DNA from: Selenomonadaceae bacterium
GTDB taxonomy: Bacteria; Bacillota; Negativicutes; Selenomonadales; Selenomonadaceae
Assembly: GCA_017428215.1 (NCBI GenBank)
Contig: JAFRRH010000033.1
Coordinates: forward strand, 1 to 64,000
Direction of reading: 5' to 3'
DNA: 64,000 nt
Shown: in pieces, positions 52,788 to 60,460 of the stretch
How the letters are laid out: every line of letters begins with the position of its first letter
How positions within the stretch are numbered: the stretch's first letter is position 1
Notes under the pieces: generated by a model
Told to the model about the DNA's origin: nothing
Database searches by the model: none
Seen by the model: the letters and a program-made list of their open reading frames with translations, nothing else
Position numbers and translations under genes: made by a program

Positions 52788-54389
52788 ATGGAAATTAGCA
52801 AGGGTATTCGAGCAAAACTTTTCATGCTGTTTATTATGATGGCGACAATTCCGTTTGTAATTCTCGTCACTGCCAGCGCGATTAACACTATCGCCGAATT
52901 GGAGGATTCTTATAAGCAAAACAGTCTGCTCAGAAATATTATCATCTCCGAACACATAAGCGACTTTATCGCCAGAAATCAAGTCGTGCTAAGATCGCTT
53001 GCCATGAGTCCGACTATAATTGAATATCTTCAGAGACCGACCGAAGAAAAGCGCGAATACGTCTTTAAAATATTGAAAGACGCGGACGAAATTTTTGACG
53101 ATAATAATCTTACGGCATTGACCGGAGCTGACGGCTGGCAAATAATACGCACGGACGGCGCAACGCTTGTAAACTTGACCAAACGTCAACACTTTCAAGA
53201 GGCAATGAAGGGCAGAAGTTACGTCTCCGATATTATTTCCAGCATGGCGACCGGCAAAATGGTTATCATAGTTGAAGTTCCCATATTCGACGCGACGGGC
53301 AAACCTATCGGAATGATTCAGCGGAACTTTGACCTTACCGCACTGCAAGATTATGTTATGACATTGGACGACAGCGAAGTTTATGTTATCGTAATGGATC
53401 GCACTGGGCGAATTATCGTTAATTCCAACGGGCGCGACGAAATTAACAACGAATACGCCATTGATAACAGCTACAAATTTATTCTGGACAGAATTTATAA
53501 CAGCACGGGCGTTATTCGCATTGACGTAAACAACGAGGACTCACTGGCGACTTATTCGCGCAACTTGGATACGGGCTGGATGATTGTCACGATTCGCCCT
53601 TACCATTACATCATGGATCAGGTTTACGATAAAGCGACTAAGGCACTTATTTTCGGAATGTTTGTGTTGCTTATCGGAACTCTCGTTGCTTATCTGTTGA
53701 CAATGCGCGTAACTAAACCGATTGTTGAGATGACAAACGTCGTTGAGGACATTGTCAGCGGCAAAACCGAAGTTGAGAGCATTGAAGTATCTGGCGACGA
53801 CGAACTTGGACAAATGGCCAAGGCTTTCAATAAAATTCGTTCGGAGCGCGACGCCTATCAACTTGAATCCGAGCTTGATAAATTGACGGAGCTTTTCAAT
53901 AAAAAGACAATGGAAAATCTCTGCAAGATGAAACTCAAGACCTTCAACGAAAACGAGAACTCGAATATCTTTATGGCGTTTTACATAATCGACCTCGACC
54001 ACTTTAAGGAAGTCAACGACCTTTTGGGACACCAATTCGGCGATAAAGTTTTGGTTGAATTTGCTAAGGGTTTGAAGAAAATTTTCCGCCCGAATGATTG
54101 CATTGGACGTTTTGGCGGCGACGAATTTGTTGTAATCGTTGACAGCCTGCCGAATATGGAAGTTGTGATTCGCAAGGCTGAACAGATTAAGCAAATCGCA
54201 TTTAATCTGGCGTTGGAAGGACGGTCGCATTTTGTCACAGCGAGTATCGGCATTGCGATTGCTCCGCAAAACGGGCGCGATTATGATAGCCTATTTGCTT
54301 CAGCGGATAAAGCAGTTTACCACGTGAAGAATAACGGCAAGAACGGTTACTATTGCGAACTCTTTGCTAACGAAGACGACGACGAATAA
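52788..54389 (+). CDS. Membrane diguanylate cyclase with extracytoplasmic sensor
   Basis: Predicted 533-residue protein. Helix (about 10-33), a dCache-like sensor (about 34-280; TDGATLVNLTKRQHFQEAMKG), a second helix (about 284-306), HAMP (about 307-360; MRVTKPIVEMTNVVEDIVSG) and a GGDEF domain (about 375-525) with FGGDEF. The inhibition site RPND stands five residues ahead, so product feedback is expected. It makes c-di-GMP. It directly follows the Tad operon, which suggests control of pilus or biofilm by c-di-GMP. ATG start; ribosome site weak. Confidence 0.9.
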   Translation: MEISKGIRAKLFMLFIMMATIPFVILVTASAINTIAELEDSYKQNSLLRNIIISEHISDFIARNQVVLRSLAMSPTIIEYLQRPTEEKREYVFKILKDADEIFDDNNLTALTGADGWQIIRTDGATLVNLTKRQHFQEAMKGRSYVSDIISSMATGKMVIIVEVPIFDATGKPIGMIQRNFDLTALQDYVMTLDDSEVYVIVMDRTGRIIVNSNGRDEINNEYAIDNSYKFILDRIYNSTGVIRIDVNNEDSLATYSRNLDTGWMIVTIRPYHYIMDQVYDKATKALIFGMFVLLIGTLVAYLLTMRVTKPIVEMTNVVEDIVSGKTEVESIEVSGDDELGQMAKAFNKIRSERDAYQLESELDKLTELFNKKTMENLCKMKLKTFNENENSNIFMAFYIIDLDHFKEVNDLLGHQFGDKVLVEFAKGLKKIFRPNDCIGRFGGDEFVVIVDSLPNMEVVIRKAEQIKQIAFNLALEGRSHFVTASIGIAIAPQNGRDYDSLFASADKAVYHVKNNGKNGYYCELFANEDDDE

Positions 54390-54395
54390 AAAATG

Positions 54396-54422
54396 CCTCC
54401 TTTAAACGGGAGGTGTTTTTTT
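54396..54422 (+). terminator. Terminator after the diguanylate cyclase gene
   Basis: GCCTCC / GGGAGGT stem followed by seven T. A second weaker hairpin (GTCCTCG..CGGGGAC) lies at 54437-54460. Confidence 0.8.
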
Positions 54423-54512
54423 GTGTAAAAAATAAGTCCTCGACATAAAGCCGGGGACTTTGTGAGTGGGTATTTTATGAGTGGGTGGGTTAAAATGTTA
54501 AGATGAATGCAT

Positions 54513-54851
54513 TCAGCTGTTAGAGTCGGTTTCGCCGCTAATAATCTTTGAAACTTCGCGGAAAGCCTCTTCGTTGCGTTCGCCTTTTATGTTAAGCACG
54601 AGACTTTTACCCGACGTGATACCGAGATTAATCAGCGAGAGAATACTTTTAGTCGTGCCGTATTTTTTACCCGACGCGATACTAATTGTGCAATCCGTAT
54701 TCTCTGCTACTTTTATGATATGCGCACTCTCTCTGAAAGCAAGTACGCCTTTGGCAACCATTATGAAGGAAACTTCCGGTTGCACTTGAGCTTTAACGAT
54801 TGGTAACACTTTATGATTTATATTTTTTGAAGATTTATGTGCATGTTTCAT
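54513..54851 (-). CDS. HPr/Crh-like protein lacking the phospho-His site
   Basis: Predicted 112-residue HPr-fold protein with a basic N-terminal extension of about 25 residues. At the place of the HPr active site (GIHARPA) the sequence reads KGVLAFRESA, so His15 and the flanking Arg-Pro are missing. The regulatory Ser46 region is preserved (TTKSILSLINLGI). This resembles Crh of Bacillus, which has Gln instead of His and works only as a Ser-phosphorylated co-repressor with CcpA. No hprK is in the window. The ATG at 54851 follows AAAGGAG. Confidence 0.72.
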   Translation of the reverse strand: MKHAHKSSKNINHKVLPIVKAQVQPEVSFIMVAKGVLAFRESAHIIKVAENTDCTISIASGKKYGTTKSILSLINLGITSGKSLVLNIKGERNEEAFREVSKIISGETDSNS

Positions 54852-54911
54852 TTTGAACAACTCCTTTGTAATGCTCCCTTGAATCTTGTCGCGCTTCCTT
54901 GCGTCGAGTGT

Positions 54912-54940
54912 ATTGTAGCAGAGCTTGTAATTTAGGGCAA
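54912..54940 (-). promoter_or_regulatory. Promoter of the Crh-like gene
   Basis: Minus strand TTGCCC (54935-54940), 17 bases, TACAAT (54912-54917), about 60 bases before the gene. Confidence 0.55.
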
Positions 54941-55003
54941 CGAGAATTCATTATTGTTTCAGGTTTAAATCGGTCGTGTTTTACGGCGAATTGTTCCGAT
55001 TCA

Positions 55004-55033
55004 ATAAAAAATGCCCCTCGAATGGAGAGGCGA
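55004..55033 (-). terminator. Terminator of the motA-motB-acpS-nnr operon
   Basis: CGCCTCTC / GAGGGGC stem, followed on the minus strand by six T. Located just after the nnr stop. Confidence 0.8.
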
Positions 55034-55041
55034 TTTTTTTT

Positions 55042-56598
55042 TTAGGAATTTTTGTAGCCGATAGCGCGAAGTTTTTTTATAGCGGCGGGCAAGTTATTCA
55101 TCACGTTGGAGGCGATTAAACCCTCTGCATTTTTCTGCGCGGCGAAATTTCCTGCGGTACCGTGTAGCCAAACGCCCGTCAGCGGTGCAAATGGTGTTTG
55201 TTTCATGAGACCAGCAATCGCGCCCGCTAAAACATCTCCACAGCCACCCGACGCCATAGAACTGTTGCCAAGTGGTGAGATAAAAATTTCTCCGTTCGGA
55301 TAGCCAACGATTGTAACTTCGCATTTGGCAACGATTATTGCGCGATATTCCTGCGCGGCGCGTCTAACTTCCGGCACGAGCGCGGGACGCAATTTTTCGA
55401 CGGGAATATCTAACAGTGCGGATAATTCGCCTAAATGCGGCGTGAGGATTGGGATTTGTTTGCAAGCTTTAAGTTCGTCCGCTTTGCCATTGAACGGATA
55501 AATTGCGTCGGCGTCGAGTATTAGCGGCTTGTCGACTTCTGCGACGATTTTTCTAACTAAAGCTTGAGTTTCACGTTCGCGACCAAGTCCACAGCCAATT
55601 AAAATTGCGTCGGCTTTTTCTGCCAAGTCTAAAATTTTTTCCGACGCTTTATCGCCGCCGATTATGCCCTGCTTAACCTCGTCTAGCGGTGCCGTTATGA
55701 CTTCGGTTAATTTCGTTTCGTAAATCGGATTGAGGCTTTCAGGCGTCGTTAATGTAACTAATCCTGCGCCGACTTTCATTGCGCTCATTGCCGCTAAACT
55801 TGCCGCGCCCGTCATGCCACGCGAGCCAGCTACGATTAAAATTTTCCCGCAAGTGCCCTTGTGCGAATCTTTAGGGCGTTCAGGCAGGAATGTTAGCGCA
55901 AGTTCGTCGTCAACCAGCGTTTGATGGATTTCGTCGTTTAAAAGTCCGGCGGGCAATCCGATATTTGCAATTAAAATTTTACCGACATAAGACGCGCCAG
56001 GACAGATATAATGTCCGACTTTTGGCAAGCCGAGCGCGACGGTACACGTTGCTTGCATAGCCGCCTCGCCGACTGCGCCAGTGTCAGCCTCTACGCCAGA
56101 GGGAATATCAATCGCGACAGTGATTTTTTTTGCGGCGTTGACCAGGCGAATCAAACGCAATGCGCCAGGTCGAAGTTGTCCGCTAAAGCCCGTACCTAAA
56201 AGCCCGTCGACAACTGCGTCCGAAAATCTCAACGTGACTTGCAGACGTTCCCAAGCTCTGTCGCTTTCCAGCTGTTGAAGTTCGACGCCCATGCCGCGCA
56301 GAATTCGCATTTGGACGTTAAGCGATTGCGTGCGGTGGTCTTTATCGCCGAGCAGAAAAATTTTCACACGTGCGCCCGCGTTCGACAAATATCTTGCCGC
56401 CACCAAAGCATCGCCGCCGTTATTGCCGCTACCCGCCAAAATACAAATACTTTTTCTGGTTACATCACCCAAAATATTTTTGAGTGCTTTGAAGACACGA
56501 TGCCCCGCGCTTTCCATTAGCGACAATTCGGGCAAGCCGTATTCTTCTACCGCGCTCCTGTCTATCTCGTGCATTTGTTTTGCGAATGCCACTTTCAT
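55042..56598 (-). CDS. nnr: Bifunctional NAD(P)H-hydrate epimerase/dehydratase
   Basis: Predicted 518-residue repair enzyme. The N-terminal YjeF epimerase domain (1-215) holds MKVAFAKQMHEIDRSAVEEY, CILAGSGNNGGDALVAARYL and the DGLLGTGFSG loop. The C-terminal ribokinase-like dehydratase (about 225-515) has DSHKGTCGKILIVAGSRGMTGAA, LILDADAIYPF, LTPHLGELSALL and NSSMASGGCGDVLAGAIAGL. It repairs damaged NAD(P)HX. The ATG at 56598 with TTGGAGG upstream is chosen. It follows acpS by 19 bases, a common pairing. Confidence 0.93.
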   Translation of the reverse strand: MKVAFAKQMHEIDRSAVEEYGLPELSLMESAGHRVFKALKNILGDVTRKSICILAGSGNNGGDALVAARYLSNAGARVKIFLLGDKDHRTQSLNVQMRILRGMGVELQQLESDRAWERLQVTLRFSDAVVDGLLGTGFSGQLRPGALRLIRLVNAAKKITVAIDIPSGVEADTGAVGEAAMQATCTVALGLPKVGHYICPGASYVGKILIANIGLPAGLLNDEIHQTLVDDELALTFLPERPKDSHKGTCGKILIVAGSRGMTGAASLAAMSAMKVGAGLVTLTTPESLNPIYETKLTEVITAPLDEVKQGIIGGDKASEKILDLAEKADAILIGCGLGRERETQALVRKIVAEVDKPLILDADAIYPFNGKADELKACKQIPILTPHLGELSALLDIPVEKLRPALVPEVRRAAQEYRAIIVAKCEVTIVGYPNGEIFISPLGNSSMASGGCGDVLAGAIAGLMKQTPFAPLTGVWLHGTAGNFAAQKNAEGLIASNVMNNLPAAIKKLRAIGYKNS

Positions 56599-56617
56599 AC
56601 AAAAATCCTCCAAAATT

Positions 56618-56983
56618 TTATTCAATAATACAAGTTGCCGTTGCAAAATTTTGCGAATGACTTAGACTGACAAAAATTTTCTCTATACCTTTTGATTCGG
56701 CTAAAGTTTCTGCCTTGCCGCGCAGATTAATTTTTGGTGCTCCGCGTTCGTCGTTTACAATTTCAACGTCTGTTAGTTGCGTGATAATCCCCGTGCCCAA
56801 CGCCTTAAAAAAAGCCTCCTTAGCGGCAAATCTTGCGGCATAGGAGGCGGCGGAATTTTTCCCGCGACTTTCGCAATAACTTTGTTCAATTTCTGTGAAG
56901 ACTTTGTTCCTAAAATTTTCCTTGCCAACAGCCTTTCGCACGCGCTCAATCTCTATAATGTCCGTGCCAATTCCGATAATCAT
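56618..56983 (-). CDS. acpS: Holo-ACP synthase
   Basis: Predicted 121-residue phosphopantetheinyl transferase that activates ACP. Features: GIGTDIIEIERVRKAV with the metal Asp, RFAAKEAFFKALGTGI, and the final VSLSHSQNFATATCII. ATG overlapping the motB stop by four bases. It activates the AcpP encoded at 31.5 kb. Confidence 0.95.
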   Translation of the reverse strand: MIIGIGTDIIEIERVRKAVGKENFRNKVFTEIEQSYCESRGKNSAASYAARFAAKEAFFKALGTGIITQLTDVEIVNDERGAPKINLRGKAETLAESKGIEKIFVSLSHSQNFATATCIIE

Positions 56984-57774
56984 TTTGCTACTAAGTCCAC
57001 ATCTGATTTAGTATGAAAACCTTCATTGGGATTAAAGGAAAGACTCCGCGCAATTAAAATTTCTACGCGACGATTCCTCTGCTTATTTTCCGCCGTATCG
57101 TTCATGGCAATCGGACGATATTCGCCGTAACCAATCGCGGAAAATCTTGCGGGATTGAGATTCTGATTAATCGACAGCAAATATTTCATAAACGTCATCG
57201 CACGTACCGAGCTAAGCTCCCAGTTCGAGGGGAATTGCGGGGTATTAATCGGGTCGGTGTCCGTGTGACCGCTGATTAAAACACGTTCGGGAACTTGCGC
57301 CAAAAGTCCTGCGACAATCGGACCAATTCGCTGTGATTCGGGCACTAAATCCGCTGAACCCGACGGGAACAACGCACGCTCTTTTATACGAATCATCAAG
57401 CCCTCTTCATCAAGTTGCGTTGATAATTCGTCCTGCAAATTATTTTCGCGGATATATTCTTCCAACTGATTTTGTAAGTCTTGAAGCTGTTGATTTTCCT
57501 GCAGATAAGCGGAGTTGCCCGCGTCTTCGGAGCTGATAATTTCGCGTTGCATTGAGTTTGAAGGTCCCGCTTTATCGAAGAATGACGGACCGCCCATGTT
57601 AAAAGCCGCCGTGAACGCTTGCGCCATTTGTACAAGTTTCGTCTGGTCAGTCTGCGAAATCGCGAACAGGCAGATAAACAACGCCAACAACAGCGTCATT
57701 AAGTCGGAGTAGGGAAGGAGCCAAGCCTCGCTGGCTTCTTCTTCGTGTTTCTTCGCGTGTTTTTTTCGCGCCAA
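56980..57774 (-). CDS. motB: Flagellar stator protein MotB
   Basis: Predicted 264-residue protein. The single helix EAWLLPYSDLMTLLLALFICLFAIS carries the proton/sodium-binding Asp. A plug and coiled coil (NQQLQDLQNQLEEYIRENN) and the OmpA peptidoglycan-binding domain (VLISGHTDTDPINTPQFPSNWELSSVRA, NRRVEILIA) follow. It starts five bases after motA. The pair suggests a motile cell. Confidence 0.94.
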   Translation of the reverse strand: MARKKHAKKHEEEASEAWLLPYSDLMTLLLALFICLFAISQTDQTKLVQMAQAFTAAFNMGGPSFFDKAGPSNSMQREIISSEDAGNSAYLQENQQLQDLQNQLEEYIRENNLQDELSTQLDEEGLMIRIKERALFPSGSADLVPESQRIGPIVAGLLAQVPERVLISGHTDTDPINTPQFPSNWELSSVRAMTFMKYLLSINQNLNPARFSAIGYGEYRPIAMNDTAENKQRNRRVEILIARSLSFNPNEGFHTKSDVDLVAK

Positions 57775-57779
57775 TTAAA

Positions 57780-58556
57780 TCACCCCTTACTACTAATGCC
57801 TTCGCGTTCGCCCTGCGGAATATAAATCATAAGTTTGGATTCAATCTGCGTAGGAGAATCGCCCGCTTGCAACGACAGGATTCCTTCCATAATCATGCGC
57901 TTATGACTAACTTCGTTTTCCGATTTAATTTTAAGTTTGTTAGCAAATGGGAGCCAAAGAACGTAACCGGTAAAAATACCCAAGATTGTTGCAACGAACG
58001 CCGCCGCGATTGAGTGACCGAGCTTGTCAATATCATTCAAGTTGCCCAATGCCGCGATAAGACCGACGACCGCGCCCAAAACGCCCAGAGTTGGTGCATA
58101 AGTTCCCGCTTGAGAAAATATCGAGCGCATTTCCGCATGGCGTTGCTCCATGATTGTAAGTTCCGCGTCCAACACGTCGCCGACGAATTCGGGATCCATG
58201 CCGTCGATAACCATACTTAAGCCGTTGCGGAAGAACGGATCTTGAATATCTTCGACGCGGCTTTCCAATGCCAGAATACCTTCACGGCGGGCAAGTTGGC
58301 TCAGCTCAACAAAAGTTTGCACGAGTTCGCCCCTGCTTTGTTCGTCATTGCCGCGCATGAGCAATTTGAAGAGCGTCGGCACCTTTGACATCTGCTCCAT
58401 AGTGAAAGCGTTAAATAGACAGGCAATCGTTCCGCCGATAATTATTAAGAACGCGGCGGGATTGTTCAATGCACTAAGCGGCGCACCCTTCAGAATCATA
58501 CCGACGAAGACAGAAATTATTCCGCCGACTAGCCCTATTACTGTAGATTTTTCCAA
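57780..58556 (-). CDS. motA: Flagellar stator protein MotA/PomA
   Basis: Predicted 258-residue protein with four helices (about 5-25, 35-53, 148-170 and 182-202), the DAELTIMEQRHAEMRSIFSQAGTYAPTLGVLGAVVGLI block and the cytosolic charged loop (LESRVEDIQDPFFRNGLSMV). The TTG at 58556 is chosen: the stretch AGGAGGAGG just before it is the ribosome site, although the frame continues through it. First gene of motA-motB-acpS-nnr. Confidence 0.92.
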   Translation of the reverse strand: MEKSTVIGLVGGIISVFVGMILKGAPLSALNNPAAFLIIIGGTIACLFNAFTMEQMSKVPTLFKLLMRGNDEQSRGELVQTFVELSQLARREGILALESRVEDIQDPFFRNGLSMVIDGMDPEFVGDVLDAELTIMEQRHAEMRSIFSQAGTYAPTLGVLGAVVGLIAALGNLNDIDKLGHSIAAAFVATILGIFTGYVLWLPFANKLKIKSENEVSHKRMIMEGILSLQAGDSPTQIESKLMIYIPQGEREGISSKG

Positions 58557-58721
58557 AACAAGTAGCCTCCTCCTCAAGCTAAAAACTTACGCAATAAAAG
58601 ATTTAGATAATGCCGAATTATTAAGTTCCTGTTCAATGCAAAAAAAAAAAATCCTGCCGCCGCAAAATTTTTTTCCAAAGTTAGTAGATTCTCTTGCTAA
58701 TTTCCGTATAAAATTCTTCCG

Positions 58722-58756
58722 TAAAAAAACCGCCCCCAAAAATTTTTAGAGGCGGC
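58722..58756 (-). terminator. Terminator after the GH32 gene
   Basis: CCGCCTC / GGGGGCGG with an A/T-rich loop, then a T-run on the minus strand. The gap from here to motA (58557-58721) shows no gene; it contains an A-run of 10 at about 58640. Confidence 0.75.
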
Positions 58757-58779
58757 TAAAACTTTTTATAGTGGTAATT

Positions 58780-60333
58780 TTATTTGTACGTGAATGAGCC
58801 AAGCTCCCAAACTTTGCCGGAAATTCTCTGGAGCGGTTTATCGCCGGAGACTTCAAGAATCGGAGCAACGTCTTCTTCCGGATAAACGAGGAGACTGCAA
58901 GCTTCTTCGCCGTCCTGCAAGAACAGTTCGATAACGGATTTGTCAACGAAGAGACGGAAATTGAGTTCAAGGTTAGTGAAGAGCTTAAACTTGCGAGTAC
59001 CTATATTGACGTCGGTATTTTTGCCGTCGCTAAACGGACGAATGCCTTTGCCGCCGAGTTTCATGCCTTCGCGGTCGAGGCTTATAATTTGGTTATCGCG
59101 GTCGTATTTAATAACGAATTTTTCTTCGCCCCATTTAACAGCGACTTCCGCCTTGCGAGCCGCACCGAAGGTAAGCGTAAGTTCGGTTTCAGAGGCTTCC
59201 GGCAGTTTGACGACAGTATTTTGTCCGTTGGAAACGTCAACATCGGTGCGAGTCTGGCGAAGGGCTTTCATTTCTTCGACTGGCTGACTGCGGACTTTAC
59301 CTTGATGAATAGTAAGTTCACGCGGCATAGTCAAGGAGTAGAGCCAACCGTCTGCGGCGGATTCAACAGTGTCAGTGAGGTCGGGCATACCAACCCAACC
59401 AATCATAATGTGGCGGGCTTCGTTAGCAAATACTTGCGGAGAGTAGAAATCAAAGCCCTTGTCGAGTTCGTGGAATTTGCCGTGAATCATATCGAGGCTA
59501 TCAACGGAGAAATGTCCGATAAAGTAGCCAGCGAGGCAGTGATTTTGATATTTAAGTTCTTCATGCTTAACACCTTGCGGGCAGACAATCAGAACGTCCA
59601 TATCTTCAAACTGCAAAAGGTTGGGGCATTCCCACATGTAGCCGAAATCGTAGTAATCGGTTTTGACTTCGCCGAGAAGTTCCCAGCCGCCCTCTGGTTT
59701 TTCCTTGTAAATAAGAACTGCGCCGTTAGTCGGACGCGAACTCTTAGCGGGGTCGCTCATGCGTTGCGCCGCCATAGCGAAGTAACGAACGCCGTTGCGA
59801 TAAAAGAAATTAGGATCTCTGAAATGCGCGGTGTAACCTTCGGGGTTGCCGTAAACTTGAATTTCTTCCAACGTTATGGAGCCGTCTTCCTGGAGCGTGC
59901 CGAAACGTTGTGCAACTGTACGAACATAATTTTCATCGCGGGCATTGCAGGTGTAGAAAACGCGAACTTTGCCGTCTTCGACGAAACCGCAACCGCTGTG
60001 GCAACCGTCTTTGTCGTGCTCATCTCTGGGCCAGAGCGAAAGTTCGGGCATGGTGTAGTTGATGAAATCTTTCGTCGCGGTGTGCATCCACGATTTATTT
60101 TTATGCCATTGCTGATTTTCGGGAACGGGATTCCATTGGCAGAAAATGTGATAGGTTCCGTCGCAACAGCACAAGCCGTTCGGGTCGCTTATAAGTGAAT
60201 GCGGCGCATCGATATGAAAACGATTGTGCCAGCGCGAGGTGTACGGAATTTCTCCGCGTACGCGCTCGTCAACTGCCTGCTTGTTGAACTTCGCCTTGAT
60301 AGCCTCCAAGGTTTCGCCGGACTTCTTTGCCAT
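58780..60333 (-). CDS. GH32 sucrose-6-phosphate hydrolase or fructosidase
   Basis: Predicted 517-residue beta-fructosidase without signal peptide, so intracellular. The nucleophile lies in HSLISDPNGL, the transition-state Asp in AHFRDPNFFY and the acid/base Glu in MWECPNLLQF. The C-terminal beta-sandwich (about 365-517) is typical (LFVDKSVIELFLQDGEEAC). Next to a PTS permease it likely splits imported sucrose-6-phosphate. The long N-terminus of about 25 residues before the first GH32 strand is unusual. ATG behind GGGAGGAATTTTT. Confidence 0.88.
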   Translation of the reverse strand: MAKKSGETLEAIKAKFNKQAVDERVRGEIPYTSRWHNRFHIDAPHSLISDPNGLCCCDGTYHIFCQWNPVPENQQWHKNKSWMHTATKDFINYTMPELSLWPRDEHDKDGCHSGCGFVEDGKVRVFYTCNARDENYVRTVAQRFGTLQEDGSITLEEIQVYGNPEGYTAHFRDPNFFYRNGVRYFAMAAQRMSDPAKSSRPTNGAVLIYKEKPEGGWELLGEVKTDYYDFGYMWECPNLLQFEDMDVLIVCPQGVKHEELKYQNHCLAGYFIGHFSVDSLDMIHGKFHELDKGFDFYSPQVFANEARHIMIGWVGMPDLTDTVESAADGWLYSLTMPRELTIHQGKVRSQPVEEMKALRQTRTDVDVSNGQNTVVKLPEASETELTLTFGAARKAEVAVKWGEEKFVIKYDRDNQIISLDREGMKLGGKGIRPFSDGKNTDVNIGTRKFKLFTNLELNFRLFVDKSVIELFLQDGEEACSLLVYPEEDVAPILEVSGDKPLQRISGKVWELGSFTYK

Positions 60334-60392
60334 AAAAATTCCTCCCTTTGACTAAAAAAATATAATAATTCTTAAGATGATGTTTAAAAACA

Positions 60393-60431
60393 GCCGCGCC
60401 CGTATGAATTTCCTAACAAAACGAGCGCGGC
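60393..60431 (-). terminator. Long hairpin between PTS and GH32 genes
   Basis: GCCGCGC and GCGCGGC pair across a 25-base loop, followed on the minus strand by TGTTTTTA. It may be a partial terminator that lowers hydrolase expression relative to the permease. Confidence 0.5.
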
Positions 60432-60460
60432 AATTTCTAAAGCAAAGTTGCATAAAAATT

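Noticed and set aside
59089..60198. Plus-strand open frame of 369 codons antisense to the GH32 gene
   Set aside because: Shadow of the hydrolase gene; composition is not protein-like.
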